In this document: positions 1-9,562 of the stretch, piece by piece
Position numbering within the stretch: the first letter of the stretch is position 1
How the letters are laid out: each line of letters begins with the position of its first letter
Source of the DNA: Zobellia amurskyensis
GTDB taxonomy: Bacteria; Bacteroidota; Bacteroidia; Flavobacteriales; Flavobacteriaceae
Direction of reading: 5' to 3'
Assembly (NCBI RefSeq): GCF_009725985.1
Contig: NZ_RCNR01000033.1
Location: 1 to 50,833, forward strand
DNA: 50,833 nt
Notes under the pieces: generated by a model
Database searches by the model: none
Seen by the model: only the letters and a program-made list of their open reading frames with translations
Told to the model about the DNA's origin: nothing
Position numbers and translations under genes: made by a program

Positions 1-180
1 TCCGTTACTATACGGCTACCTAAGTTCAAGTTTCGACGTCTCTACGTCTACCGAACCTTAGACCAGATACGACTAGTAAAGTACTTTAACTTTAATACTA
101 AGTACTACCGTTAAACAAGAAATAAAACGTACCGAACTAAGTAGTCGGCGTTTTTTTTATTCTCTAAAGTACTATAACAT
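1..180. other. Segment with reversed (non-biological) sequence polarity
   Basis: I see no gene here. The dinucleotide content is unlike the rest of the window: TG occurs 0 times and CA 4 times, against GT 14 and AC 21; TA occurs 28 times and AT 7; CG 12 and GC 2. Reading the bases backwards without complementing them restores ordinary proportions. Neither inversion nor recombination can do this to DNA, because both keep 5'-3' polarity. The segment ends almost exactly at the stop codon of the next gene. It is therefore probably a data-handling or assembly artefact. The backward reading contains a 29-codon open stretch, but a stop lies just before it, so I claim no gene. Confidence 0.7.
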
Positions 181-1137
181 CTAGTTAGGTCTACTATAAG
201 CAACTTCAGGACTCTTTTCCTTATGCTGTTCAAACAAACGTTGCTGTTGCTTAACAGTAAGCGTGCTGCCATCCGGGCTCCATCCTGGAGGGCCGAAAAT
301 ATACATCAACTTATGAGAAAACTTTTTAGCCTTTTTTACATCCGCCCAAATATCTTTAAACTCATGTGTTAAAATCACAATTGGATTATATGATTTGGGC
401 GCATGAATAACCCCAAACTTCACTTCAACATCATCGTCCAACTCTTTCCAAGTGCCAAAAATCTTATCGAAGATATTCAAGAAACCACCATGATTCTTAT
501 CTAAATACTCCACATTTTGTGCATGGTGGACCTGATGCATTGTATGTGTGTTGAAAATCTTTTCGACCCACCCCATTTTAGGCACATACTGCGAATGCAG
601 CTGAAATTGCCAGAAAGATTCAATAGCCAAGGCAAAAATCACCACTTCCACCGGGAAACCTATAGCTGGCATCCACATATAAAAGAATGGCTTATACAAC
701 AGTGTAAACCAACCATTTCGTATAGCTGTACCCAGATTAAAATGATCTGAAGAATGATGCACAATATGTGCCGCCCAAAGTATCCTTACCTCATGGTTAG
801 CCCTGTGAAACCAATAATATGTAAAATCATCCGCCAATTGACACAATACAAAAACGTACCAAGCGTAACCAAATGACTCATAACCCATAATATTCGTTCG
901 CACACCATCAACTATTGGGTTAAAAAACTCATACGTATAGGTAAAAACCGTAATTAGAACGGTAATTTTAATAAGTGGCCCTAAAATTGCCGAACCAATT
1001 CCCATAGCGCCACTGGCCATAAAATCTTTCCACACATAAAGGTCTTTATCTCCATGGGTGTGGCTATAAGATATTTCTAGCAATATAAATGCTAAAAAGC
1101 ATGGTACGCCATAAACTAGGGGGTTCGTCAAGTCCAT
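181..1137 (-). CDS. Sterol desaturase / fatty acid hydroxylase family protein
   Basis: A 318-residue integral membrane di-iron oxygenase of the fatty acid hydroxylase superfamily (relatives of ERG3, plasmalogen and alkylglycerol monooxygenases). The histidine clusters that bind the two irons are visible: H111-x3-H115, H124-x2-H127-H128, H198-x2-H201-x2-H204-H205, and a later N-H-G-G at about 215-218. Hydrophobic segments lie at about 8-22, 48-68, 92-105 and 148-175. The likely reaction is O2-dependent hydroxylation or desaturation of a membrane lipid; the substrate cannot be told from sequence. The gene is transcribed alone, with a good -7 box 18-25 bases before the start. The stop codon touches the anomalous segment 1-180, so the native downstream sequence is uncertain, although the C-terminus has normal family length. 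Confidence 0.88.
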   Translation of the reverse strand: MDLTNPLVYGVPCFLAFILLEISYSHTHGDKDLYVWKDFMASGAMGIGSAILGPLIKITVLITVFTYTYEFFNPIVDGVRTNIMGYESFGYAWYVFVLCQLADDFTYYWFHRANHEVRILWAAHIVHHSSDHFNLGTAIRNGWFTLLYKPFFYMWMPAIGFPVEVVIFALAIESFWQFQLHSQYVPKMGWVEKIFNTHTMHQVHHAQNVEYLDKNHGGFLNIFDKIFGTWKELDDDVEVKFGVIHAPKSYNPIVILTHEFKDIWADVKKAKKFSHKLMYIFGPPGWSPDGSTLTVKQQQRLFEQHKEKSPEVAYSRPN

Positions 1138-1154
1138 ATTTAAACAATTTTTGG

Positions 1155-1162
1155 CAAAGATA
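1155..1162 (-). promoter_or_regulatory. Bacteroidota-type -7 promoter box for the desaturase gene
   Basis: On the minus strand this reads TATCTTTG, a perfect match to the Bacteroidota -7 consensus TAnnTTTG. It is placed so that transcription would begin about 10 bases before the ATG at 1137. No clear TTG -33 element is seen at the expected spacing. Confidence 0.5.
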
Positions 1163-1246
1163 GCATTAATAAGACCTAATCTACATTATGATCATTATTT
1201 AAGGCTATTGTAACATAACCAATACATATGCAACATCCTGAGGCAT

Positions 1247-1678
1247 TCAATTTTTTTTATTTCGAAGCAATGCATTCTGTTCTTGCATTAACTTTTCTAA
1301 ACTAGCCAACAACTCAATATTCTTTGGCGTTTCAACTTCCTTGTTTTCAGGGTCTTCCGCCTTTGTTTTAAACCTATGAAACCCTTTGATAACCACAAAT
1401 ATCGTTAGCGCTATAATCAAGAAATCTATCAAAGCCTCTAACATTTCACCATAACCTAGCGCTACCTCCTGTGCATCACCCAAAGCTTCACGAAGTATAT
1501 ATTTTTTACTACTCAGGTTAACATCGTCTGTCATTAATGACAGAGGCGGCATTATAATTTTTTTGACCAGCGTATTGATCACATTATTAAAAGCTGTACC
1601 AATAATAATACCAATGGCCATATCAATCATATTGCCTTTAATGGCAAAATTCTTGAACTCCTTTATAAAGTTTTTCAT
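1247..1678 (-). CDS. mscL: Large-conductance mechanosensitive channel MscL
   Basis: A 143-residue inner-membrane channel that opens on membrane tension and protects against osmotic downshock. It has the family layout: an amphipathic N-terminal helix (KNFIKEFKNFAIKGN), TM1 with the MIDMAIGIIIGTAFNNVINTL motif start at about 17-45, a short periplasmic loop carrying YILREALGDA, TM2 at about 82-102, and a charged C-terminal bundle that ends in MQEQNALLRNKKN. Length is usual for the family. It starts 15 bases downstream of the parC stop on the same strand, so it may be the last gene of a parE-parC-mscL transcription unit; the functional link is probably only positional. Confidence 0.96.
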   Translation of the reverse strand: MKNFIKEFKNFAIKGNMIDMAIGIIIGTAFNNVINTLVKKIIMPPLSLMTDDVNLSSKKYILREALGDAQEVALGYGEMLEALIDFLIIALTIFVVIKGFHRFKTKAEDPENKEVETPKNIELLASLEKLMQEQNALLRNKKN

Positions 1679-1693
1679 AATAGACTTTATGCT

Positions 1694-4444
1694 TTATTCG
1701 AACAAAGATGTCTGAACGTCTTCATCGTCACCCCCTTTATCAGACTTGTCACTCGCTCCTGGTTTTCCAAATTTAACGTTTGCAGAACCGCTTGTCTTAT
1801 TTACGTTTTCCTCACCAACAACCTCTATATCTTCGGTTTTTACAGGTTCAGGTTCTACATAAGGTAAAGGCTCCAACATATTGATTTCCAAAACCTTTTC
1901 CTTTGTTAATTGATTCCCCATTGCCCCTATTCCTTTCACAGAAATAAATTCTTCCAGGTTTACTTCCAAATTGTCTTTCCGATCTTGACCTCGCTTCTTT
2001 CCAAAGACCACTTCAACCATTGGCCTATAGTCCGTACTAATAATTTCAATATGGGATTTAGGATGATCAGTAAGCACATTTTCCTCTTTATCCGGGTGAT
2101 CGATCAAGAAACGCTTCACATAGAACAATTCTTTCTCACCCTCCCAATAAACGATCGAAAGTGGTTTTTTCGGAATCCATTTTTCAAGAACGACTACTTC
2201 TTCATCAAAATGAAGTGTCAGTTCCGGAATAACAGTTTTTACGAGTCCGTGCTGATTTACGATCAACAAACGGTCTTCACTTGTAAACTCTCCCAAAAAC
2301 TCTCCTCGGTCATCAATATTTAGCCGCTGAACGGTATCATCAAACCACAATTTTCTTGGCTTCAAGGTAGACAGCCCTTTCTCTTTTAACTCAATGCGTT
2401 TTACCGAGTATTTAGTAACAATATTGCCCTTAGAGCCACGCCCTTTAATCATAATATTGGCGAAGTCAATATCCCACTTCAATTTTTTAATACTACCAAC
2501 ATGACGGAGGTTTACCGTTACCACTTCTGCCTCACCATTAGGGTTTCCTGAGAAATAATGCACAAAAGTACCATCCGCACCACTACCCATTTCATAATGT
2601 TTATCTCTGGTAATACTAGTTACGTTAAAGCGTTTAATATAAGTTGCCCCGCCTTTACCGTCTCTATAAATCATATTATAAACGGTACGTTTATCCCTCT
2701 TCTTGAATACCGCTACATATATAATACCCTTGCCAACAAAAGTCTTTGAATCAACCTTAAAGACCATCATTTTACCATCTCGAGTAAAAGCAATAATATC
2801 ATCTATATCACTACAATCGGTCACATATTCATCACGTTTTAGAGACGTCCCCACAAAACCTTCTTCTCGGTTCACGTACAGCTTCGTGTTTCGAATAACC
2901 ACTTTGGTAGCCTCTATATCATCAAAAAGACGTATTTCTGATTTACGTTCACGACCTTTACCGTAAGTATCCTTCAGCCTCTGAAAATAAGCTATGGCAT
3001 AATCTACAAGGTGCTCCAAATGATGCTTGACCTCGGCGATTCTTTCTTCCAGATTATCAAGGAATTGCTGGGCCTTATCTAAATCGAATTTTGAAATACG
3101 TTTGATACGAATTTCAGTAAGACGAACAATATCTTCTTCTGTTACCGCGCGCCTCAAATGTTTGGTAAACGGAGCCAAACCTTTATCTATCGCAGCTATT
3201 ACACCTTCCCAAGTTTCCTCTTCTTCAATATCCCGATAAATTCGGTTTTCAATAAATATTCTTTCCAAAGATGCGAAGTGCCACTGCTCTTCAAGTTCCG
3301 AAAATTGAATCTCCAACTCTTGACGGAGCAACTCCACTGTTGCATCAGTAGACCGGCGTAACATTTCTATAACCCCAATAAAGAGTGGCTTATTATCTTC
3401 TATGATACAACCTAACGGAGAAATAGAAGATTCACAAGCCGTAAATGCATATAGCGCATCAATTGTTTTGTCAGGGGAAATGCCTGGAGGCAGATGCACC
3501 AAAATCTCTACTTCAGCAGCCGTATTATCTTCAATTTTTTTAATCTTTATCTTCCCTTTATCATTTGCTTTAAGGATAGAGTCTATTAAAGAAGAAGTGT
3601 TAGTACCATAAGGTATCTCACTTATAACCAGTGTAGTCTTAGAATGCTGTGCTATTTTGGCACGCACCCTTATCTTTCCTCCACGAAGCCCTTCATTATA
3701 ATTAGAAACATCTATAATTCCTGCGGTGGGAAAATCTGGAAACAATTTAAAACGTTGTCCTTTTAAATGCTTAATGGAAGCATCTATCAGCTCTATAAAG
3801 TTGTGTGGCATTATCTTGGTAGATAATCCAACCGCAATACCTTCTGCCCCTTGTGCCAGAAGCAATGGAAACTTAACCGGAAGGTTTACAGGTTCTTTCT
3901 TACGACCATCATAAGATTGCTGCCATTCGGTAATTTTAGGACTAAAAACTACTTCCAATGCAAATTTTGAAAGTCGAGCTTCAATATACCTTGACGCCGC
4001 TGCACGGTCTCCCGTTAGTATATTCCCCCAGTTTCCTTGAGTATCTATCAATAGGTCTTTTTGACCTATTTGCACCATAGCATCAGCAATACTGGCATCC
4101 CCATGAGGGTGATACTGCATAGTATGACCAACAACATTGGCCACCTTATTATAGCGTCCGTCATCCAAATCCTTAAGAGAGTGCATGATACGGCGTTGCA
4201 CCGGTTTAAAACCATCTTCGATTGCTGGCACAGCACGTTCCAGGATTACATAAGATGCGTAATCTAAAAACCAGTCTTTGTACATTCCCGTTACACGGGT
4301 AAGCGCATCGTCTTGAACTAGTTCTTCGCCATCGGCTGCCTCAAGACCTTCGGTCTGTTCTTGGTTCTCTTCGGCAGATTGCCCAGATTGGTCGTCTGGT
4401 GTATTCTGATTTTCAGCTTCGTTCAGTTCGTCATTTTCCTCCAT
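1694..4444 (-). CDS. parC: DNA topoisomerase IV (gyrase-like) subunit A
   Basis: A 916-residue DNA cleavage/rejoining subunit of a type IIA topoisomerase, working with the ParE subunit encoded just upstream. Residues 1-45 are an acidic Glu/Asp/Gln-rich extension not needed for catalysis. The winged-helix core begins near 50 (ALTRVTGMYKDWFLDYASYV) and the catalytic tyrosine is Y153 in AAASRYIEARL. A coiled-coil tower lies at about 430-500 and a beta-pinwheel-like C-terminal domain at about 540-830. The tail is low-complexity and acidic and ends in VQTSLFE, which resembles a sliding-clamp-binding peptide. Pairing with a ParE-type partner next door, rather than a GyrB, favours the topoisomerase IV name, but gyrA/parC names are interchangeable in much Bacteroidota annotation. 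Confidence 0.93.
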   Translation of the reverse strand: MEENDELNEAENQNTPDDQSGQSAEENQEQTEGLEAADGEELVQDDALTRVTGMYKDWFLDYASYVILERAVPAIEDGFKPVQRRIMHSLKDLDDGRYNKVANVVGHTMQYHPHGDASIADAMVQIGQKDLLIDTQGNWGNILTGDRAAASRYIEARLSKFALEVVFSPKITEWQQSYDGRKKEPVNLPVKFPLLLAQGAEGIAVGLSTKIMPHNFIELIDASIKHLKGQRFKLFPDFPTAGIIDVSNYNEGLRGGKIRVRAKIAQHSKTTLVISEIPYGTNTSSLIDSILKANDKGKIKIKKIEDNTAAEVEILVHLPPGISPDKTIDALYAFTACESSISPLGCIIEDNKPLFIGVIEMLRRSTDATVELLRQELEIQFSELEEQWHFASLERIFIENRIYRDIEEEETWEGVIAAIDKGLAPFTKHLRRAVTEEDIVRLTEIRIKRISKFDLDKAQQFLDNLEERIAEVKHHLEHLVDYAIAYFQRLKDTYGKGRERKSEIRLFDDIEATKVVIRNTKLYVNREEGFVGTSLKRDEYVTDCSDIDDIIAFTRDGKMMVFKVDSKTFVGKGIIYVAVFKKRDKRTVYNMIYRDGKGGATYIKRFNVTSITRDKHYEMGSGADGTFVHYFSGNPNGEAEVVTVNLRHVGSIKKLKWDIDFANIMIKGRGSKGNIVTKYSVKRIELKEKGLSTLKPRKLWFDDTVQRLNIDDRGEFLGEFTSEDRLLIVNQHGLVKTVIPELTLHFDEEVVVLEKWIPKKPLSIVYWEGEKELFYVKRFLIDHPDKEENVLTDHPKSHIEIISTDYRPMVEVVFGKKRGQDRKDNLEVNLEEFISVKGIGAMGNQLTKEKVLEINMLEPLPYVEPEPVKTEDIEVVGEENVNKTSGSANVKFGKPGASDKSDKGGDDEDVQTSLFE

Positions 4445-4469
4445 TCAGAAAAAATCGTATTTCGTTGGT

Positions 4470-6332
4470 TTATAATTTACTTTCTTCTATAAGGTCAACC
4501 TCTACTTTAAGGTTTTTAATAATGAATTCTTGTCGGTCAGGCGTATTCTTACCCATATAAAAGCTCAATAATTGCTCTATGGACATAGCCTTATCTAACA
4601 TTACCGGCTCCAACCGAATATCATCTCCAATAAAATGCTGGAACTCGTCAGGAGAAATTTCACCCAAACCCTTAAAGCGTGTAATTTCTGGTTTGCCGGA
4701 TAGTTTTACCATTGCTTCTTTTCGCTCCTCCTCACTATAACAATAAATAGTTTCCTTTTTATTCCGAACACGGAATAATGGGGTTTGCAGAATATACAAA
4801 TGGTTCTCTTTTATTAACTCCGGAAAGAATTGCAAAAAGAACGTAATTAACAACAATCTAATGTGCATACCATCAACATCCGCATCCGTTGCGATTACAA
4901 TATTATTGTACCGCAAATCCTCCATAGACTCCTCTATATTCAAAGCCGCTTGAAGCAGATTGAATTCTTCGTTCTCGTATACAATTTTTTTAGACAAGCC
5001 ATATGAATTTAAAGGCTTTCCCTTTAGACTAAAAACCGCTTGGGTATTCACATCACGAGATTTTGTAATAGAACCCGAAGCAGAATCACCCTCTGTAATA
5101 AAAAGGGTACTTTCTAAATTTCTATCTTTTTTGGTATCACCTAAATGAATACGGCAATCACGTAGTTTTTTATTATGAAGGTTTGCTTTCTTAGCTCTGT
5201 CCTTCGCCAATTTACGAATACCCGATAATTCTTTTCGCTCCCTTTCGGCTTGAAGGATTTTTCGCTGTAAAGCCTCCCTAGTGTCAGGGTTTTTATGTAA
5301 ATAATTATCAAGGTACTTTCCAACAAAGTCGTTTATATAAGTTCTTACCGTTGGCAAGTCACCACCCATATCCGTTGAACCCAATTTTGTCTTTGTTTGA
5401 CTTTCAAAAACAGGCTCCATAACCTTAATCGCTATAGCCGAAATAACGGACTTACGAATATCGGAAGATTCATAATTTTTCCCGTAGAACTCGCGAATGG
5501 TTTTTACCAAAGCTTCACGAAAAGCTGTTTGGTGCGTTCCACCCTGTGTAGTATTCTGCCCGTTTACAAACGAGTGGTATTCTTCACTATACTGAGTCTT
5601 ACTATGTGTAATAGCTATTTCAATATCATCACTTTTCAAATGGATAACAGGGTAAAGAAAATCTTCTGTATTGTTATTATCCTCCAATAAATCTTTTAGG
5701 CCATTTTCAGAGTAAAACTTTTCTCCATTAAAAACAATGGTAAGCCCGGGATTAAGGTACACGTAGTTTTTAAGCATGCGTTCCACATACTCGTTCCTGT
5801 ACTTAAATTTCTTAAAAATAGTCTCATCAGGAATAAAGGTCACTTTTGTACCTCTCCTTCGGGTGGTTTCTTCTAGTAATTCTTCATTCTGAAGCTCTCC
5901 TATCTGAAATTCAGCAGATTTTGACTTTCCGTCCCTAGTACTTTCTACGCGAAAAAAGCTTGACAATGCATTGACCGCTTTGGTACCCACACCGTTTAGA
6001 CCAACGGATTTCTTAAACGCTCGAGAATCATACTTACCTCCCGTGTTCATTTTAGAAACCACGTCCACTACTTTCCCCAGAGGAATACCACGGCCATAAT
6101 CCCGAACAATGACGCGCTCTCCCTGAATGGAAATTTCTACGGTCTTTCCCGCACCCATCACAAACTCATCAATACAGTTATCAATAGTCTCTTTTAGTAA
6201 AATATAGATTCCGTCATCCGCAGAAGAACCATCGCCCAACTTACCGATATACATACCGGGTCGTAGTCGAATATGTTCTTTCCAATCGAGTGAACGTATG
6301 TTATCTTCTGTATATTGGGTATCCTCAGACAT
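4470..6332 (-). CDS. parE: DNA topoisomerase IV subunit B (ATPase subunit)
   Basis: A 620-residue GHKL ATPase subunit that drives strand passage by topoisomerase IV. The ATP site shows E48 and N52 ([10 protein letters not shown]), D78-x-G80-R-G (the RDYGRGIP motif) and the 111-124 glycine lid ([14 protein letters not shown]). The transducer lysine region and GTHQ lie at 265-268. The TOPRIM domain has EGDSASG at 414-420 and DADVDGMH at 483-490, the Mg2+-binding acids. It lacks the long insert seen in many GyrB proteins, and its length fits ParE. The gene lies 25 bases upstream of parC on the same strand, so the two subunits are surely co-transcribed. Confidence 0.95.
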   Translation of the reverse strand: MSEDTQYTEDNIRSLDWKEHIRLRPGMYIGKLGDGSSADDGIYILLKETIDNCIDEFVMGAGKTVEISIQGERVIVRDYGRGIPLGKVVDVVSKMNTGGKYDSRAFKKSVGLNGVGTKAVNALSSFFRVESTRDGKSKSAEFQIGELQNEELLEETTRRRGTKVTFIPDETIFKKFKYRNEYVERMLKNYVYLNPGLTIVFNGEKFYSENGLKDLLEDNNNTEDFLYPVIHLKSDDIEIAITHSKTQYSEEYHSFVNGQNTTQGGTHQTAFREALVKTIREFYGKNYESSDIRKSVISAIAIKVMEPVFESQTKTKLGSTDMGGDLPTVRTYINDFVGKYLDNYLHKNPDTREALQRKILQAERERKELSGIRKLAKDRAKKANLHNKKLRDCRIHLGDTKKDRNLESTLFITEGDSASGSITKSRDVNTQAVFSLKGKPLNSYGLSKKIVYENEEFNLLQAALNIEESMEDLRYNNIVIATDADVDGMHIRLLLITFFLQFFPELIKENHLYILQTPLFRVRNKKETIYCYSEEERKEAMVKLSGKPEITRFKGLGEISPDEFQHFIGDDIRLEPVMLDKAMSIEQLLSFYMGKNTPDRQEFIIKNLKVEVDLIEESKL

Positions 6333-6592
6333 AAATCAGGGGTTTGGAGCTAAAGTACCGCTAAAGATAAGACGACAATTAAAAAGATAAAACCCCAAAC
6401 TGTTAAAGTAATTAACAATGGATTTATTCATATTGTTGATATATTCGCTTAATATGTCAAAATTCACTTAAATACGGAGCTAATTTGATCAAAAAATCGA
6501 AAGATTTGTAATCATCGGTGTTTTTTCAGACAAAAAGCATCTGTTGAAATGATTTGAAGCAAGCGTTTTTACACCATTTAACACTTCATATA
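6333..6592. other. Divergent intergenic region, parE / M20 amidohydrolase
   Basis: 260 bases between two divergent starts. No gene is visible. On the minus strand two -7-like elements, TATCTTTA and TACTTTAG, lie 40-15 bases before parE; each departs from TAnnTTTG. A GGGGTTT / AAACCCC inverted repeat (about 6338-6344 and about 6392-6400) spans the parE leader. I cannot place the plus-strand promoter with confidence. Confidence 0.4.
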
Positions 6593-7868
6593 ATGAATAA
6601 ACTATTATTATATCTGCTTTTTATAATTGGGTCTATTACTTTCTCCCTTGCCCAAAATTTTGAAAAGGAATATAATGCCATAGAAAGCAAAGTTATAAAC
6701 TGGAGAAGGGAAATACACCAAAATCCGGAACTATCTAACCGCGAATTCAATACAGCGGAAAAAATTGCGAAACATCTTACATCACTTGGAATAGAGGTGC
6801 AAACTGGTGTAGCACACACCGGAGTTGTAGGGATTTTGAAAGGAAAAAAAGCAGGTAAGGTCATAGCATTACGAGCAGATATAGACGCTCTGCCCGTTTT
6901 TGAACGGAACGACCTTCCCTTTAAATCTACAGTAACAACCGAGTACAAGGGAGAAAAAGTACCGGTTATGCATGCTTGTGGACACGATACACACACCGCT
7001 ATACTTATGGGCGTGGCTGAAATTCTCTCTAAACACACCGATAAAATAAACGGTACTATAAAATTTATTTTTCAACCTGCCGAAGAAGGTCCACCAGAAG
7101 GCGAAGAAGGAGGAGCTTTACTTATGGTAAAACAGGGTGTACTCAAAAACCCAGATGTAGATGCCATTTTTGGATTGCATATCAATTCACAAACACCAGT
7201 GGGCGTAATTCGCTATAAATCTGGAGGCATTATGGCAGCTGCACAGAAATTCATAATTAACGTAAAAGGAAAACAAAGCCATGGCGCAAGACCATGGTCC
7301 GGTGTTGACCCCATTTTAATTAGCGCCAAAATTATAGACGGCCTACAAACTATTATAAGTAGAGAGGTAGAGCTCACAAACGAAGCGGCAGTAATTACGG
7401 TTGGAAAAATAACAAGTGGAGTTAGGTTTAACATCATACCGGAAAGCGCTGAAATGATCGGCACCATCCGTACTTTAGATTACGATATGAAGACCCTCAT
7501 CAATACACGAATGCAAGAAATGGTCCCCACTATTGCCAAAGCATATGGAGGTGAAGCGACTATTGAGATAAGTGATGCTACAGACATCACCTACAATGAC
7601 CCCGACCTTGTTACCCAAATGCTACCAACTCTTAACAAAGTAGCTGGAGAGAACAATGTACAAACACAAAAAGCCGTTACTGGTGCTGAGGATTTCTCAT
7701 ATTTTCAAAAAGAAGTCCCTGGTTTTTTTCTTCTTTTTAGGAGGAATGACCCCAGGAAACAAAGCATCATTTCCCCATCATACGCCAGATTTTATTATAG
7801 ATGACAGCGGTCTGTTATTAGGAGTCAAGGCTTTAACAGAAATGAGTATTGATTTCCTTAATCAATAA
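6593..7868 (+). pseudogene. M20 family secreted amidohydrolase, interrupted by a single-base frameshift
   Basis: A peptidase-M20D-type amidohydrolase (N-acyl-amino-acid, hippurate or IAA-amino-acid hydrolase relatives). The start chosen is the ATG at 6593, which opens a signal peptide (MNKLLLYLLFIIGSITFSLA-Q, about 20 residues). A longer frame beginning at 6554 would bury it. Metal ligands are C129 and H131 in HACGHDTH, E164/E165 in QPAEEGP and H196 in GLHIN. GAEDFSYF follows near 365. After EVPGFF the frame goes wrong at a run of seven T (7713-7719) and ends at 7804 with unrelated residues. The next frame continues perfectly with LGGMTPGNKASFPHHTPDF and ends FLNQ at 7868. Six T instead of seven would restore one intact protein of about 424 residues. 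It may be a sequencing error, a recent mutation or slippage. Confidence 0.85.
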
Positions 7869-7920
7869 TAGATTAATCATCTTCAATTAAATTATTAGTT
7901 TAAATACCTTCAACTTATAT

Positions 7921-9495
7921 ATGGATCAAATAATTTCAATTTTTCAGAGTATTTCTTGGTGGATATGGATTTTAATTTTCCTTTTGATAGTCGCATTAAG
8001 AGATGTATTTTTTCAACGATCACATACCATCTCTCACAACTTTCCTATAGTAGGTCATTTACGCTATTGGCTCGAAAGCATAGGCCCGGAAATGCGTCAA
8101 TATTTTGTTGCGAACAATCGCGAAGAACTTCCTTTTAACCGTATCGAAAGAGGGTGGATTTATGCTTCGGCGAAAAAAGAAAATAATTACGAAGGATTTG
8201 GTACCGACCGTGACATCTATGCACATCAACATATTTTTGTAAAGAATCAAATGATGGCCTATAAGGTATCTGAAGACCACATAAATACAAGGGATAAAAC
8301 CTTCGTCCCATGTGCTAAGGTAATGGGTTCCTTTAATCAAAGAAGAAAGCCGTTTCGCCCTAGTTCCATTATAAATATTTCCGCTATGAGTTTTGGCTCA
8401 TTATCGGCTGCAGCCGTAGAAGCCATGAACAAAGGAGTAGCCAAAGCAGGTGCGTATCACAATACAGGTGAAGGCGGACTTTCTAAATACCACAAACAAG
8501 GAGGCGATGTTATTTTTCATTTTGGAACAGGTTATTTTGGCGTTCGTACACCGGACGGAAATTTCTCTATGGAGAAAATGAAAAAACTCGTTGCCGAAAA
8601 TCCGACTATAAAGGCAATAGAAATTAAATTGTCCCAAGGAGCCAAACCAGGAAAAGGCGGTGTACTGCCTGGTGCAAAAATAACACCCGAACTGGCTGAA
8701 ATTAGAGGAGTAGAAGTTGGTAAGGATGTAATCTCCCCTGCAACCCACAAGGCTTTTAACAATGTAAAGGAGTTACTAGAACTAATTGAGAATATTGCCG
8801 ATGAAACAGGATTACCAGTGGGCGTTAAAGGGGCTATTGGGAAATTAGAACAATGGGAAGAATTGGCCGATCTGATGGAAAAAACAGGAAAAGGTCCTGA
8901 TTTCATTACCGTAGATGGCGGTGAAGGCGGAACAGGCGCCGCCCCTCCTTCATTTGCCGATCACGTATCGCTACCATGGGTATACGGCTTTTCCAGTCTT
9001 TACAAAGTCTTCCTAAAGAGAAAGCTCACCGAACGCATTGTTTTTATAGGTAGTGGAAAATTAGGTTTCCCCGCCAAAGCGGCAATGGCATTTGCCATGG
9101 GGGTTGATTGTATTAATGTTGCCCGCGAAGCCATGATGAGTATTGGCTGTATACAAGCCCAAGTCTGCCACACCAACCGATGCCCTGCAGGAGTAGCCAC
9201 ACAAAGCAAATGGTTACAGAAAGGTATAGATGTACCCTTAAAATCCGACCGCTTGGCACAGTATTTCATGACCTTTAGAAAAGAACTTTTGGAAATAACA
9301 CATGCGTCCGGATACGAGCACCCTTGCCAATATACTATGGACGACATTCAGCTGAACGTTGATGACAATGACCTAAACCGCAGTTTAGCATCTTCCTATG
9401 GCTATAATAAAGCTAAGGTGCCTTTTGAGAGCATGCAAAAATTACACGATTGTATTCACTTGGGAGGAAAGCATTGTGAAAACAGCAAAGAATAA
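7921..9495 (+). CDS. Membrane-anchored FMN-binding glutamate synthase-like protein
   Basis: A 524-residue protein made of one N-terminal membrane helix (about 12-28, ISWWIWILIFLLIVALRDV) and a GltB central/FMN-type TIM barrel, without the amidotransferase domain of bacterial GOGAT. The 3Fe-4S ligands are C410, C416 and C421 (C-x5-C-x4-C in CIQAQVCHTNRCPAG). FMN-site residues lie in AMSFGSLS (about 157-164), GEGGLSKYH, KLSQGAKPGKGG, TVDGGEGGTGAAP and FIGSGKLGFP. The family resembles archaeal-type stand-alone glutamate synthase modules, but the electron donor and whether it makes glutamate are unknown. It follows the M20 gene by 52 bases. Confidence 0.85.
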   Translation: MDQIISIFQSISWWIWILIFLLIVALRDVFFQRSHTISHNFPIVGHLRYWLESIGPEMRQYFVANNREELPFNRIERGWIYASAKKENNYEGFGTDRDIYAHQHIFVKNQMMAYKVSEDHINTRDKTFVPCAKVMGSFNQRRKPFRPSSIINISAMSFGSLSAAAVEAMNKGVAKAGAYHNTGEGGLSKYHKQGGDVIFHFGTGYFGVRTPDGNFSMEKMKKLVAENPTIKAIEIKLSQGAKPGKGGVLPGAKITPELAEIRGVEVGKDVISPATHKAFNNVKELLELIENIADETGLPVGVKGAIGKLEQWEELADLMEKTGKGPDFITVDGGEGGTGAAPPSFADHVSLPWVYGFSSLYKVFLKRKLTERIVFIGSGKLGFPAKAAMAFAMGVDCINVAREAMMSIGCIQAQVCHTNRCPAGVATQSKWLQKGIDVPLKSDRLAQYFMTFRKELLEITHASGYEHPCQYTMDDIQLNVDDNDLNRSLASSYGYNKAKVPFESMQKLHDCIHLGGKHCENSKE

Positions 9496-9562
9496 TATAC
9501 ATTTGTTTATAACTATGTAATATTTCCAAATCATATAATAAGAATTTTAATCCGAGTAATTT

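Noticed and set aside
10-99. 29-codon open frame when 1-180 is read as plain complement
   Set aside because: A stop codon lies directly before it and the segment's orientation is itself in doubt.
517-750. Plus-strand open frame inside the desaturase gene
   Set aside because: Antisense shadow of a gene with complete histidine motifs; no recognisable domain or start signal.
1910-5690. Many plus-strand frames of 60-137 codons over parC and parE
   Set aside because: They are antisense to two conserved topoisomerase genes and show no family features.
8059-9347. Minus-strand frames under the glutamate synthase-like gene
   Set aside because: Shadows of a conserved plus-strand gene; composition follows the codon pattern of the true strand.
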